Origin: Luidia sarsii
Lineage: Eukaryota; Echinodermata; Asteroidea; Paxillosida; Luidiidae
NCBI GenBank assembly: GCA_949987565.1
Contig: OX465107.1
Coordinates: forward strand, 13,017,028 to 13,081,027
Reading direction: 5' to 3'
Length of the DNA stretch: 64,000 bases
This document shows, one piece after another, positions 23,230 through 32,138 of the stretch. A model generated the notes under the pieces. It was not told the DNA's origin, searched no databases, and saw only the letters and a list, made by a program, of their open reading frames with translations. Position 1 is the first letter of the stretch. Each line of letters begins with the position of its first letter. Position numbers and translations under genes: made by a program.

Positions 23230-25536
23230 GTACGTATACACGCACGGGGTTTCACGCTGCCGATGGACGTCAGAGCCTCCATACCCTCCCTCCCTCCTCA
23301 CCCACCGACTCTATGAACTTGCAGGAAGTGGATCAGCAGCAGACCGTAGTCTTTTTCAGTCCCCATTCATTTTGTACCCATTGCTTTTTTTTTTTAAGGA
23401 AGATTGCAACAGGAGGGTTTGAATGGTCAGTCATCTCATCAGTGATCGGGGACTCTCAGGAACAGCAAGCACTGAGGTGCTCCCCCCCAAGTCTTCTAGG
23501 TTTTTAACAAACAGATCTAAGCCTCCAAATGTATCTCTTCTCATACAGGATCTTGTGGGAGGTTTGTTAGGAGCCTTGGAAGCTTTTTTTACCAGATCTC
23601 CTTCAAGAGCTTTCTCTTTCTCTCTTTGATGAACAGGCGCATGCACACGTTTCAGAGGCCGCACAAATGTCACTACTGCGTGTATTCGTGTGTACAGAGC
23701 ACCACTCTCAGGCAGCATGTCCAGGTAAGGCCTGTCATCCCTCTGTCAACATGTCAAGGCTGATGCTGATCGGATTTTTATTTTTGTTTGGTTCTTGAAG
23801 AAAGGAATTTACAAAGCAATGATAGATTGATCTAGATAGATTCCCAGTGATTTCGGTCTGTCTGTTCACACTACCGAATAAATCCGCGGGTATAAGCTTT
23901 TCCCCGGGGATTTTTTTACCACTGCTCAGGGGATAGGGTAAAAGGAGGAAACCCTGAGGTTTTATGATTTCCACGGGGAAATAGGATCCCGGGGAGTTTC
24001 CAAAGGGGTCCAGTGTGAATGGTTGCGGGGATATTGGTGGGGTAAAAAATCCCACCTCCTTGGGGATTTGCCCTGTAGTGTGAAAAGGGCTTTAGAGTGT
24101 CATCTGTCAGGGGTGTCAGAGGCAGAGCCTGTGGCTTGACTATCTTCAAGACTAAACTTGAATGGGTAAGCCCGACTGACAAGCAATGATGCAGACTGCT
24201 CAATTACTTAGTGCAAATCTTCAAAAGTGTAGAGAGCCTGATGGTTTTGATCCTAGGAGGACCTTTTCCCAAGGCAGGATGTCACACCAGGCTCTCAACA
24301 CACAGACAACAGAGAAGAGTGCCCGATTCTTTTGTCCAAGCACAGCCGTTCAGACTGCTGTTGCAGACTGCGCAATGACTTAAATGAGCCAAAATGAAAA
24401 TCTTAAAAAATGTAGAGGGTCCGATGTTTCGACCCTAGTTATAAACCCGGCCACAGGAGGCCTTGGATCACACAGAGAGAGCTTGTGTTAGTCTTTGTTT
24501 TTTTAAACAGAGGGCATTTAACTGGGCCGGAATTTGAACCCGGACATCGGGGGCTAATGTCATAGTGCCAACATTTGCTTAAGCACAAAAAGTCACGATT
24601 CATAGGATCACCTTGCCAACCAAAACTTCACTTTAAGTAAAAAAGAAGAGTGGAATATAAGTCCAAAGCAATTGACATCACATCACGAAGTGGTCTGTAA
24701 TCCTGTTTACACGAGGAAGACTTTTCCTGCTCAGCAGATTTCAGTTCACGCTTAAGCGGGTCTATAAAATTAGGCCCAGGTTTAAAGCATCTACACTCCA
24801 CTCCATGCGCTATTCAGCCCTCAGGAGATGGTGCTGTATATCACTGGGGATAACGTTCCACATTACATTTTTTCTGTTGTGTTGTTTCACAATTTTCTCT
24901 GTTGTTGTTGTTGAAAGGTCCTGCTGGCATGGAAGTATCAGGCACTTTTTTTCTCTTGGATTACAAATTTGGATCTCCAAAGTATACCGATGTGCCATTC
25001 TGTCTTTGAGAAAGGTTTTGCTAGAATCGGGGGCCCCTCTGCATTTCAGAGATTTTAAATCCTAAAAAGATAGGAAGAGTGCTTGATGCCATCCTAACAG
25101 AACCTTTCTGTAAGACCAAATTAAGAAACTATGACTAAGAGATGTGCCTTTGGGTTCAGTATTAAAGCAGTGTGCAAAGTGTTTACTTGATTAAAGTAGA
25201 TATTGGTTTGTGTGTGTGCAGATGAAGCACAAGGAACGCTGCCAGTATCGCTGCTTCCGCTGTCCCAACTTCCACTGCCAGCGGGAGAGCCAGCTCATGT
25301 TCCACCTGCTGAAGGTGCACCAGACCACGTCCATCACGGAGATCTCCCCCTACCTGAACCCCAACTACATCCCCGACCACATGCTGCCCATCGGCAACCT
25401 GCCCCCAGTGGCCGCCGCTGCTCCGCCAGCTCCGTCAGCTCCGGGCGAGTTTCCCGCCGTCAGCCAGACGTCGGAGGAGCAGAGGATCTTCACCATGGGC
25501 AGCGGCAGTGTTCTCTCCTCAGGACAGCAGCAGCAA

Positions 25537-25584
<48 letters not shown>

Positions 25585-26835
25585 GCTGAGGTCGTGCGGA
25601 GTCAGCCGCATCAGAACCGGCGGTACAGCGCCACCCCTTACAAGCTGGTCCGGACGTCTGGGGACCTCTACTCGGCCAACACCACTGCCGTGGCCTCCCA
25701 GGGGACCCAGAGAGCCTCGCAGGCGATGACGGGGCAAGGGAGCACCCTCGGGGTCGGCCCGGTGATGTGGCCGGCCGCGAGGAAGAAAGGCGCAGCCCAG
25801 CAGCGACGGGAGCAGCAGCTGGCCAAGCGGCAGGCCAGCCTGAACGACCTGTCGGACCACTGCCTGCTGACCAGCAGGTCCCTGATCGCCCCGCTGGACG
25901 ACGGGCCCGAGGTCATCGAGATCCGGGAGAACGAGGAGGAGGAGGAGGAGGGGGGAGAGATGACGCTGTCCACCATGGCCGTGGAGAAGCCGGCCGACGG
26001 CGGGATCTACGTCTGCAGCCAGTGCCTCATGTCGTTCAACGACGAGGGTAGCTTCATGAACCACTTGGTGAGCAGCCACTCAGCCGAGGGGGAGGGGACG
26101 GAGGGAACCGAGAAGGACCAGCAGCCCCAGGAAGCCTCCCACCCAGACGCCATCACCAGCTCCTCGGCCGGGCTGGGCTTTGGCAGCTACCCCACGGTGG
26201 TGGAGGCCTCCTCGGTCTCGGTCTCCCTGGGCCAGGCAGAGTTTGTCAGTCCGGCGGCCATCAAGCAGGAAGGGGGCGGCCTCGGGGCGTCTCTGCTGGG
26301 GCAGGAGGGCTGGCCCTCAGCGGCATCGGCCGCGGTAGCGGTCTCGTCCCACGCCGAGGACAAATCGGGGATTGACGCCGGCTTCCAGAGGCGGGAGAGG
26401 ACAGAATCGGAGGTGACCCTGGAAGAGATGGTGTCGCCCAGCGTGCAGACGACGACGACGGCCATCATGCGAGGGCGCAGCACCAGCGTGGCCAGCCAGG
26501 ACAGCCAGGGGCCTCCGCCCGCCGCCCGAGAGGGCACGCCCCTCCTGGACATGCCCTCGCCCACCACCACGCACTCTGCCAACGCCACGGCCTCCACCCA
26601 GACGCCGACCCTCTCGGCGGGGGCGGTACTGGGCGGTAGGGGCGGGCCGTCCCCGTCCCCGTCCCCAGCCGCCAAGTTCTGCTGCCCCCACTGCAGCATC
26701 GTGTTCCCGGACAGCGTCCTCTTCGCCATCCACCGGGGGGCCCACGGGTTCCACTCGCCCTTTGAGTGCAACTACTGCGGCAAGGATTGCGGGAACAAGT
26801 ACGAGTTTGCCTCCCACTTGCACAACTGCTCCTAG
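23024..26835 (+). CDS. C2H2 zinc-finger transcription factor with Ikaros/Hunchback-like C-terminal finger pair (5' part missing)
   Basis: Join 23024-23229, 23637-23724, 25222-26835; phases fit (2, then 0) and give 635 residues to a TAG stop. Numbering from the first visible residue, fingers are: 1, C21/C26-H39/H43; 2, C51/C54-H67/H72 (its His pair is split by intron 1); 3, C80/C83-H96/H101 (split by intron 2); 4, C109/C112-H126/H131; 5, C363/C366-H379/H384; 6, C586/C589-H602/H606; 7, C614/C617-H630/C634. A Gln run lies at about 200-219 and an acidic Glu-rich patch at about 336-343. Fingers 6-7, with the words IHRGAHGF, PFECNYCG and YEFASHL, resemble the dimerisation fingers of Ikaros-family and Hunchback proteins. 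That is family knowledge recalled by eye, not a search. Inferred role: nuclear DNA-binding regulator. The visible part starts at an acceptor with no credible start codon, so upstream exon(s) are missing from this model. Confidence is high for the gene, moderate for the family. Confidence 0.9.
23230..23636 (+). other. Intron 1 of the visible zinc-finger gene
   Basis: GT-AG intron, about 0.4 kb, starting GTACGT and ending in a pyrimidine-rich tract plus CAG. No repeat family was recognised inside; a short poly-T run lies near 23386-23395. Confidence 0.8.
23637..23724 (+). CDS. Zinc-finger gene, second visible coding exon (finger 3)
   Basis: An 88-nt exon between a TTTCTCTCTTTGATGAACAG acceptor and a GTAAGG donor at 23725. 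It supplies the last His of finger 2 and finger 3 as far as H96. It has no start codon of its own and is too short to stand out as an ORF. It was found by matching C2H2 spacing and intron phase. The joined reading RMHTFQRPHKCHYC shows a normal inter-finger linker length. Confidence 0.88.
23832..24184 (+). repeat. Interspersed repeat with TAGTGTGAAAAGGGCTTTAG end (copy 1, intronic)
   Basis: Shares with 29021-29336 the blocks CTGTTCACACTACCGAA, TTTCCCCGGGGA, CAGTGTGAATGGTTGCGGGG and, beyond the tip, AGGCAGAGCCTGTGGCTTGA. It lies in intron 2 of the zinc-finger gene. Confidence 0.8.
24500..24590 (-). mobile_element. Possible tRNA-like SINE fragment
   Basis: On the minus strand GGGTTCAAATTCC is a good B-box, preceded by TTGGCACTATGACATTAGCC. 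No second copy was found in the window and the A-box is weak. Confidence 0.3.
25222..26835 (+). CDS. Zinc-finger gene, terminal coding exon (finger 4, polyQ, fingers 5-7)
   Basis: The acceptor is GTGTGTGTGCAG at 25221. The exon opens with MKHKERCQYRC, which completes finger 3 and leads into finger 4, and stays open for 537 codons to TAG. It is strongly GC-rich at third positions, unlike the AT-richer introns, which supports real coding. Between fingers are low-complexity Ser/Ala/Pro/Gln segments typical of transcription-factor linkers. One residue (S635) follows the last finger cysteine, so the C-terminal finger pair is the true protein end. Confidence 0.92.
25525..25584 (+). repeat. CAG/CAA repeat encoding a 20-residue polyglutamine tract
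   Basis: Twenty consecutive Gln codons, mostly CAG with three interspersed CAA, in frame within the terminal zinc-finger exon. The tract lies between the N-proximal finger cluster and the central finger. The CAA interruptions fit a moderately stabilised tract. Long ORFs on the opposite strand here (polyLeu) are shadows. Confidence 0.93.
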
Positions 26836-26922
26836 CTCGGGCCTCCCGTCGACGGAGGGGGAAGCAGACCCTCGTAGATCTCTTTCAAATATTCCTCAGT
26901 GATTCATTCGTGTCCTGGGCTG

Positions 26923-27034
26923 GATTTCACGAAGCCTTACGATGCATCGTAACTCTGCTTAATGATGGATAGCCCATCGTAAGTTGTGATAGACCGAATG
27001 GTCTCTGTGCATCGCTCTTCGTCTTGCGATTCAG
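26923..27034 (+). repeat. GATTTCAC-ended interspersed repeat (copy 2)
   Basis: GATTTCACGAAGCCTTACGA, GGATAGCCCATCGTAAGTTG and TCTCTGTGCATCGCTCTTCG. It lies about 90 bases after the zinc-finger stop codon, so probably in its 3' UTR. Confidence 0.7.
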
Positions 27035-27805
27035 TTTAAACAACGGTGACTTTGATGAAATTGTCCACTGGAGTGACTGGACACCAAACTTTTTAATTCT
27101 GCTTCAGAATTGGCGGAAATAGGGGTGTGTTTTTTGCCATCACAACTGAGAGTTTGACTATTTGGACTGGGACTTTTTAGTTTGGTTAGAGTCACACTTT
27201 TTAATTAATGCAGGTTCGCTCAAAACAAAGGCTATAAAGCCACTCAAGTTTAAGGGCTAAGGAAAGAATGGGACGGAGAGGAACTCAGGAAGGCTGGAGA
27301 TAGGAATTGACCTCCCTCTGAAAAAAAGGGCAAGATCATACGAGGGTGGGAAACAAGGAAGGGAAAAAACTGCTCTGATAAACCCTTGTTCTACATATTG
27401 GGAGAGACGTGTGAGAGGAGGCAAACAGCCTGGTTGCTTGATTAATGTCCTAACTGTGGGGGAGGGGACCAATTCGGCCAGGCCAGAGCTAGAGGAACAC
27501 CTTTCATGTAAGTATTTGTAGAGCAGACTCGGGGTGGCTGCCGTCCTACGATGGACTTGGGGGTTGTAGCGACGACCCAAGCTCCTTGCCAAATAGGTTA
27601 ACAACCTGCCTCTGCACCCGATCCAACAGGGACGGGTGACTGGCAGAGACAGATGCACCAGCCCAAGGCCAGCAAGAAGGCACTTGGAAACCACCGGACC
27701 AATTCTTGGAATCTCTGCCAAAACACACACTCACCCCTGAATCCACTTCGGTCATCCATGTATTGCGCTGTAATGCAATGAGGGTTTGCCGTACTCGAGC
27801 ATTGA

Positions 27806-27906
27806 GGATTGCCTGCTGCAAAGAATACAGGCAGCTCGGACAGGAGTCCAACTCGCGTCTCCTGCTTTCTAGTGCAGACTTTTTAACCACTGGACCACTG
27901 CGCTGG
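27806..27906 (-). mobile_element. tRNA-derived SINE-like element (copy 2)
   Basis: On the minus strand it reads CAGTGGTCCAGTGGTTAAAA, CTGCACTAGAAAGCAGGAG, GAGTTGGACTCC (B-box), then GAGCTGCCTGTATTCTTTGC, collinear with 15633-15745. It lies in the 3' flank of the zinc-finger gene. Confidence 0.7.
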
Positions 27907-27948
27907 TCGAGGTCATCTATAATAGCGGCGGGTACCGCATTGTATCAG

Positions 27949-28013
27949 ATAGAATATGATTTTTGCGTCTAGGAGAACATTCTCCACGACGCAAAAATCA
28001 TATTATATCTATG
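27949..28013. repeat. Hairpin with GATTTTTGCGTC arms
   Basis: GAATATGATTTTTGCGTC...GAGAA is followed by TTCTC...GACGCAAAAATCATATTA, imperfect 28-32-base arms with almost no loop. The function is unknown; it may be a remnant of an inverted-repeat element. Confidence 0.7.
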
Positions 28014-29020
28014 TTTTGCACTGATTGATGATGAAAATAGAGTCAAGAAATATGCATTGCCTGATTTTTTTTTTAAATTGTACATCGAATTGTAATGTTT
28101 TTAAAATTTGCCCGATTTTGGTAATTTCAGTCAGTAATGGGATTGCAGTCATTTTGTGTTGCCTGAAGTGGATAAATGGACTTAATGCATCCGTGCATTG
28201 CACTTGGCTGTGAGTGTATCTTCCGTAAGGGGGTCCCTCCTCGGCGCCCTCTGTTGGTGACATTGTGTCCAGCTGGACTTGTGGGGCTGCATCCACATGC
28301 CTTGCATGCCTTGGCTACGGCTAGAAATAGCACACAAGTCTATGGGAGTCATCCCATAGGCTTGTTGATTATTAAAAGCCGTAGCTAATGGAGCCAGAGC
28401 GGGCTTTATGGCCCTTTACGAATCTACAGGCTCAGGCTTTGTCTCCGTCTGACAAAGCCTGAAAATACAGGTTGTGGTTTGTCGCACAATATTGTAGGTT
28501 TGTTGGATTGTTAAGTACAGAGTATTCACTAAGAAACTGGGGCCAAACAGTTGTTTCCAGACATTATAATTACTAGTAAGAGAAATGTGACCAAAGCCAT
28601 AGCCTTCGTTTTGTATACAGCCTGATTGCCATCGTGAAGGCAGTCTGCCCCCCTGCATCACTTGGTTCGTTTTGTATTCGTCTAAATGATGGGCACCAGT
28701 CTTTCATAGGATGTATTAAGATTTGTACACTGATTCACAAAATACAGAGGATGGTTATTTTTGCCGGCAATGTCAAAAATAAATGCATTGAGACTCAAAT
28801 AGATTCTAAGTTATCACCAACTCAATTTGAAACTATTATTTATGATTGAAAATATTATATTTATGTAGCTGTATACTGAAAACGAAATTAGGTAGCCTTG
28901 ATTTTATTTGTGCAAAGCATGCAAATATTGTGCTAATAAATTCTGTGACATTTTTTATGTGCCTGGTTTGTGGCATGGCAATTTTGTGTGTGTAAAGAGA
29001 GTTGGGTCTACAATGGAGTA

Positions 29021-29336
29021 TTTAAGGGGCTTTCACACTAGATGGATTCCCAAGGGATTTCAGTCTTTCTGTTCACACTACCGAAGAAATTCCGGGTATA
29101 AACTTTTCCCCGGGGACTTTTTACCCCTTCTCGGTGATCCCAGGGAGTTTCCAAAGGAGTCCAGTGTGAATGGTTGCGGGGATGTTGGTGGGGTAAAAAA
29201 TCCCACCTCCTTGGGGATTCGCCCTGTAGTGTGAAAAGGGCTTTAGAGCGTTCATCTGCCAGGGGGTGTCAGAGGCAGAGCCTGTGGCTTGACTATCTTC
29301 AAGACTAAACTTGAATGGGTAAGCCCGACTGACAAA
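29021..29336 (+). repeat. Interspersed repeat with GGGGCTTTCACACTAG ends (copy 2)
   Basis: Left tip TTTAAGGGGCTTTCACACTA and right TAGTGTGAAAAGGGCTTTAG are inverted. About 90 bases past the right tip are also shared with copy 1, so either the unit is larger than the inverted ends or both copies sit in an older repeat. Confidence 0.8.
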
Positions 29337-29622
29337 AGTTGTCGTTTGGACACAATTTTTTTAGTACCACGGGACTAAATTAGAGGCTAACCCGATTGAG
29401 TTTAGCCTTAAAAATGAGTGGGTCTAGTCCCCAACCCATGGCCTGTGGGTGTTCCTTTACGACCCACCACCAACTCTGTTATTGCTTGGACAGGGCTTAC
29501 CCAGTCCCCATCACGCACATCCAGTGTTGGTGGCCCTATGTGGGTTGCGTAATCATCGGGTGTCAGTGGTATAACATGAATGTAAGGTGATTTGGCACTG
29601 TGCAGTCAGCTACTCGAACCCC

Positions 29623-29735
29623 CGTTGAGAAAGACTAGTAACCACAGACTAACACCAAAGCCAGTCCCTCGTCTGAACACACCCTGTGAGAGCCGTTCTA
29701 CAAATTGTTGAGGATGAGGTTGATTAGGTTGCCTG
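29623..29735 (+). repeat. Direct duplicate, first copy (AACCACAGACTAACACC...)
   Basis: GTAACCACAGACTAACACCA, AGCCAGTCCCTCGTCTGAAC and GTTGAGGATGAGGTTGATTA recur at 30213-30321 in the same orientation, about 590 bases away. Confidence 0.8.
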
Positions 29736-30051
29736 GCTCTAGGCTCTTGCATTAGTAATACCTGGCATAGCAATAGGGACCACTAGGGAGTAACCTGGAT
29801 CTCTCCAGGAGTCCAGCGTACCAACTCAGCTGCAGACTCGCTCATTGCCTCTCTACCGCTCGCATGGATCTAAATCCACCCTGGCACTTTGAATTCTTCA
29901 TCTAGCCTTTTTGGAGTCACTGCATGCACTACACTGATTCAATGTCACACAGAGTCTCGCCTGAGGTGATCGAATCTGTCAGTCACTTGGTGACTTGTGC
30001 ACACCAGGGGGTAATTTCATAGAGCCGCTTAAGCGCCAACATTTGCTAAAG

Positions 30052-30222
30052 CCCGGCCTACACAACATTGGTAAGAGCTAAAAACAGAAATGTTCACAGA
30101 TTTATATGAAACAGTTTGAAGATGGTAATAGTAGAAACCTTGCACTGAAATATTTCTGCCTAAAATGTTGTATTTTGGGAGAAAAGAGTAAAAGAAATCG
30201 TTTACGTCTCACCGAGAAACAC
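30052..30222 (-). mobile_element. TTAA-type MITE, subfamily B, truncated reverse copy
   Basis: GGCCTACACAACATTGGTAA, then AAAACAGAAATGTTCACAGA, TTTGAAGATGGT and ATTTCTGCCTAAAATGTTG, is the reverse complement of the 3' half of 42281-42645. It stops at CGTTTACGTCTCACCGAGA, where a duplicated flank begins. Confidence 0.75.
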
Positions 30223-30321
30223 TGGTAACCACAGACTAACACTGAAGCCAGTCCCTCGTCTAAACACACCCTGTGAGAGCCATTCAACATATTGTTGAGG
30301 ATGAGGTTGATTAGCCTGCAG
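30213..30321 (+). repeat. Direct duplicate, second copy
   Basis: Matches 29623-29735 with a few substitutions. It abuts a truncated TTAA-type MITE on the left and the 61-bp minisatellite on the right. Confidence 0.8.
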
Positions 30322-30329
30322 GAAAAGTG

Positions 30330-30653
30330 AAATTTTCCGAAAGTTTGGTACACAACCAATTGTGTTTCTGTTGCATGATCCCCTGTGATGAAATTTTCCG
30401 AAAGTTTGGTACACAACCAATTGGGTTTCTGTTGCATGATCCCGCTGTGATGAAATTTTCCGAAAGTTTGGGTACACAACCAATTGGGTTACAATTGGGT
30501 TTCTGTTGCATGATCCCGCAGTGATGAAATTTTCCAAAAATTTTGGTACACAACCAATTGTGTTTCTGTTGCATGATCCCCTGTGATGAAATTTTCCGAA
30601 AGTTTGGTACACAACCAATTGGGTTTCTGTTGCATGATCCCGCTGTGATGACA
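30330..30653. repeat. Minisatellite, about 61-bp units, five copies
   Basis: Successive units begin AAATTTTCCGAAAGTTTGGT and run through ACACAACCAATTGGGTTTCT to GCATGATCCCGCTGTGATG. Starts are near 30330, 30391, 30453, 30526 and 30589. The third unit has an internal extra ACAATTGGGTT. Repeat-derived reading frames on both strands are not genes. Confidence 0.9.
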
Positions 30654-30889
30654 TCACAAATTTGCTCATAAATATTGAAATTCCCATAAGCACAAAAAGT
30701 GAAAACTTGCAAATACACCTCCAGAACAAGTATGAAAAACAGATTGTTAGCAGCATTGCAAAACAGTTCTGTGGCATGGATTTAAGTGATACAATAAATT
30801 GTCGATTTTTTGATAAAATATTGCATATTGCTCATCTAATCATCATTTTTTTCAAATGTGACAACGTCAAGCCCACTAAGTTCTATATA

Positions 30890-30948
30890 GCTAAAATTTA
30901 GTGGGCCTGACGTTTCGATCCTAGCAGGACCTTTCTCAAAGGCAGAGA
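30890..30948 (+). mobile_element. Single-arm copy of the GACGTTTCGATCCTAGCAGG element
   Basis: AAAATTTAGTGGGCCTGACG and the following core match the arm of the 17357-17454 hairpin closely and end in TTTCTCAAAGGC. The second arm is absent. Confidence 0.8.
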
Positions 30949-30957
30949 GTTCTATAT

Positions 30958-31010
30958 AGGAAGGTTTGCGGTGACACCATGTATAAAGTCTCTTAAAGGA
31001 AGAGGTGTGG
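30958..31010 (+). mobile_element. Half copy of the AGGTTTGCGGTGACACCATG element
   Basis: GGAAGGTTTGCGGTGACACC then GTGTGGTTCTGAAAAGAACC (about 31007-31026) matches one arm of 50368-50613; the opposite arm is missing. It begins right after a GACGTTTCGATCC element copy. Confidence 0.65.
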
Positions 31011-31692
31011 TTCTGAAAAGAACCTGAGTGGTAACTCAGTCGCCGTTTCGACCAGTAATCAGTATGCTCTGGCCGTCATATGGAGAATGTTCTGTCGTTT
31101 ACTACTTTGCTACCCCAGGGTCGCCAAAGCAGACACATAAATTATATCATACATGAGTATCACTCATACGGATCTGGAGTGGTACTGTCAGTGGCTCGTA
31201 CGGCCGGATTCGGAGTGGTACGGATGCGGATGTTTTGCAGTGACGTCAGTACCTGATGCATATTCATTCTCGGCAGAGGGTCGCACCAACATACGTTACC
31301 ACCAGCCGAAAGCTTCCATTTTGTAAACGAGCTCTATGGTTGGGAAGAAATAGCGCCCCCATTCGATATACCAACTCTTGCTGTTAGAACAAAACTATAG
31401 TTTTACTGTCTGATTTACAAAGTGTTGGATAAACCTCTTTTTTATATCATTAAGGGCATGTTATATGCCTGCACTTGCAGCCCAGGCTGTACGTACCTAG
31501 TACCTCCGCTCCTCGATCGCAAAAAATAATGTCGACCACTCAATCGTTATAGCGCCCTCAATCGACTGACAAATCACAGGGCGCCATTATTATTGTTGCC
31601 TACCTGTCAAAGCTTTGGGCCAAACTTTCCGTGAAAGTTTTGTCTCTGGCCTCGCTTCGTCGCCTACGAGCTCGGAGCCGACGCGAGGAGAA

Positions 31693-31732
31693 ATGCTGAC
31701 GGCCACCATGCAGAGCGTCAGCGGAGCAGAGG
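31693..31732 (+). CDS. Possible first coding exon of an unidentified rightward gene
   Basis: Two in-frame ATGs (31693, 31708). The second sits in the strong initiation context GCCACCATGC and reads MQSVSGAEG into a donor-like GTAATC at 31733. The upstream 150 bases are CpG-rich and include GCGCCATTATTATTG near 31580. The stretch is very short and the donor is only moderate. No downstream exon was identified, so this could be coincidence. Confidence 0.3.
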
Positions 31733-31997
31733 GTAATCGCGACTTTGGTCGTACTTTTCTCGTAAATGTTCACAGCCTTTCCATGTCTATCCATTTCTGC
31801 ACTTACCTGTATTGCAATGTAAGCGATTTATTCGTTTGTTTCATTTTACGGGATACCCATCACAGCACACTCAAATCACAATAAAGGGGAAAACTAAAAA
31901 AATAAAAATAATAACACTCGAAACCACAAAACAAAACAACAACAGAAAACAAAATAACAGAAGACACACAAAGTCGGTGTCTTATATCAGAGCACTC

Positions 31998-32138
31998 GAT
32001 TTCACCAAACCCATCGTAACTTACGATCAATCGCAAGACGATGAGCGATGTACAGAAACCATACGGTGCGTCACAACTTGCGATGGGCTATCCATCGTAC
32101 GTTGAGTTACGATGCATCGTAATGCTTTGTGAAAATCC
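31998..32138 (-). repeat. GATTTCAC-ended interspersed repeat (copy 3, most complete)
   Basis: Begins GATTTCACCAAACCCATCGT and ends ATGCTTTGTGAAAATC, giving inverted ends around words such as TACGATCAATCGCAAGACGA and GATGGGCTATCCATCGTACG. This suggests a small inverted-repeat transposon. A weaker relative lies at about 16445-16535. Confidence 0.7.

Larger units (their letters stand above)
23725..25221 (+). other. Intron 2 of the visible zinc-finger gene, loaded with repeats
   Basis: GT-AG intron (GTAAGG...GTGCAG), about 1.5 kb. It contains a copy of the TTTCACACTA-type repeat (23832-24184). It also holds decayed relatives of the GACGTTTCGATCCTAGCAGG element near 24225-24290, 24405-24440, 24915-24945 and 25005-25030, and a possible minus-strand tRNA-like SINE segment near 24500-24590. 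Confidence 0.75.
26836..28000 (+). other. Zinc-finger gene 3' flank / presumed 3' UTR region
   Basis: Directly follows the stop codon. No AATAAA was seen in the first several hundred bases; AATAAA occurs far downstream at about 28778 and again near 28935, so the polyadenylation point is unresolved. The stretch holds a GATTTCAC-ended repeat (26923-27034) and a minus-strand SINE-like copy (about 27806-27906). No second coding region is supported. Confidence 0.4.

Noticed and set aside
25519..26823. Minus-strand frames of 168-194 codons opposite the zinc-finger exon
   Set aside because: Shadows of a GC-rich coding exon; polyLeu comes from the antisense of the CAG run.
30330..30653. CRISPR-like regularly spaced repeats
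   Set aside because: Units are contiguous with no unique spacers, and the DNA is eukaryotic.
30202..30777. 191-codon minus frame with repeated His/Arg/Asn words
   Set aside because: It is the translated 61-bp minisatellite; several frames are open only because the unit lacks stops.
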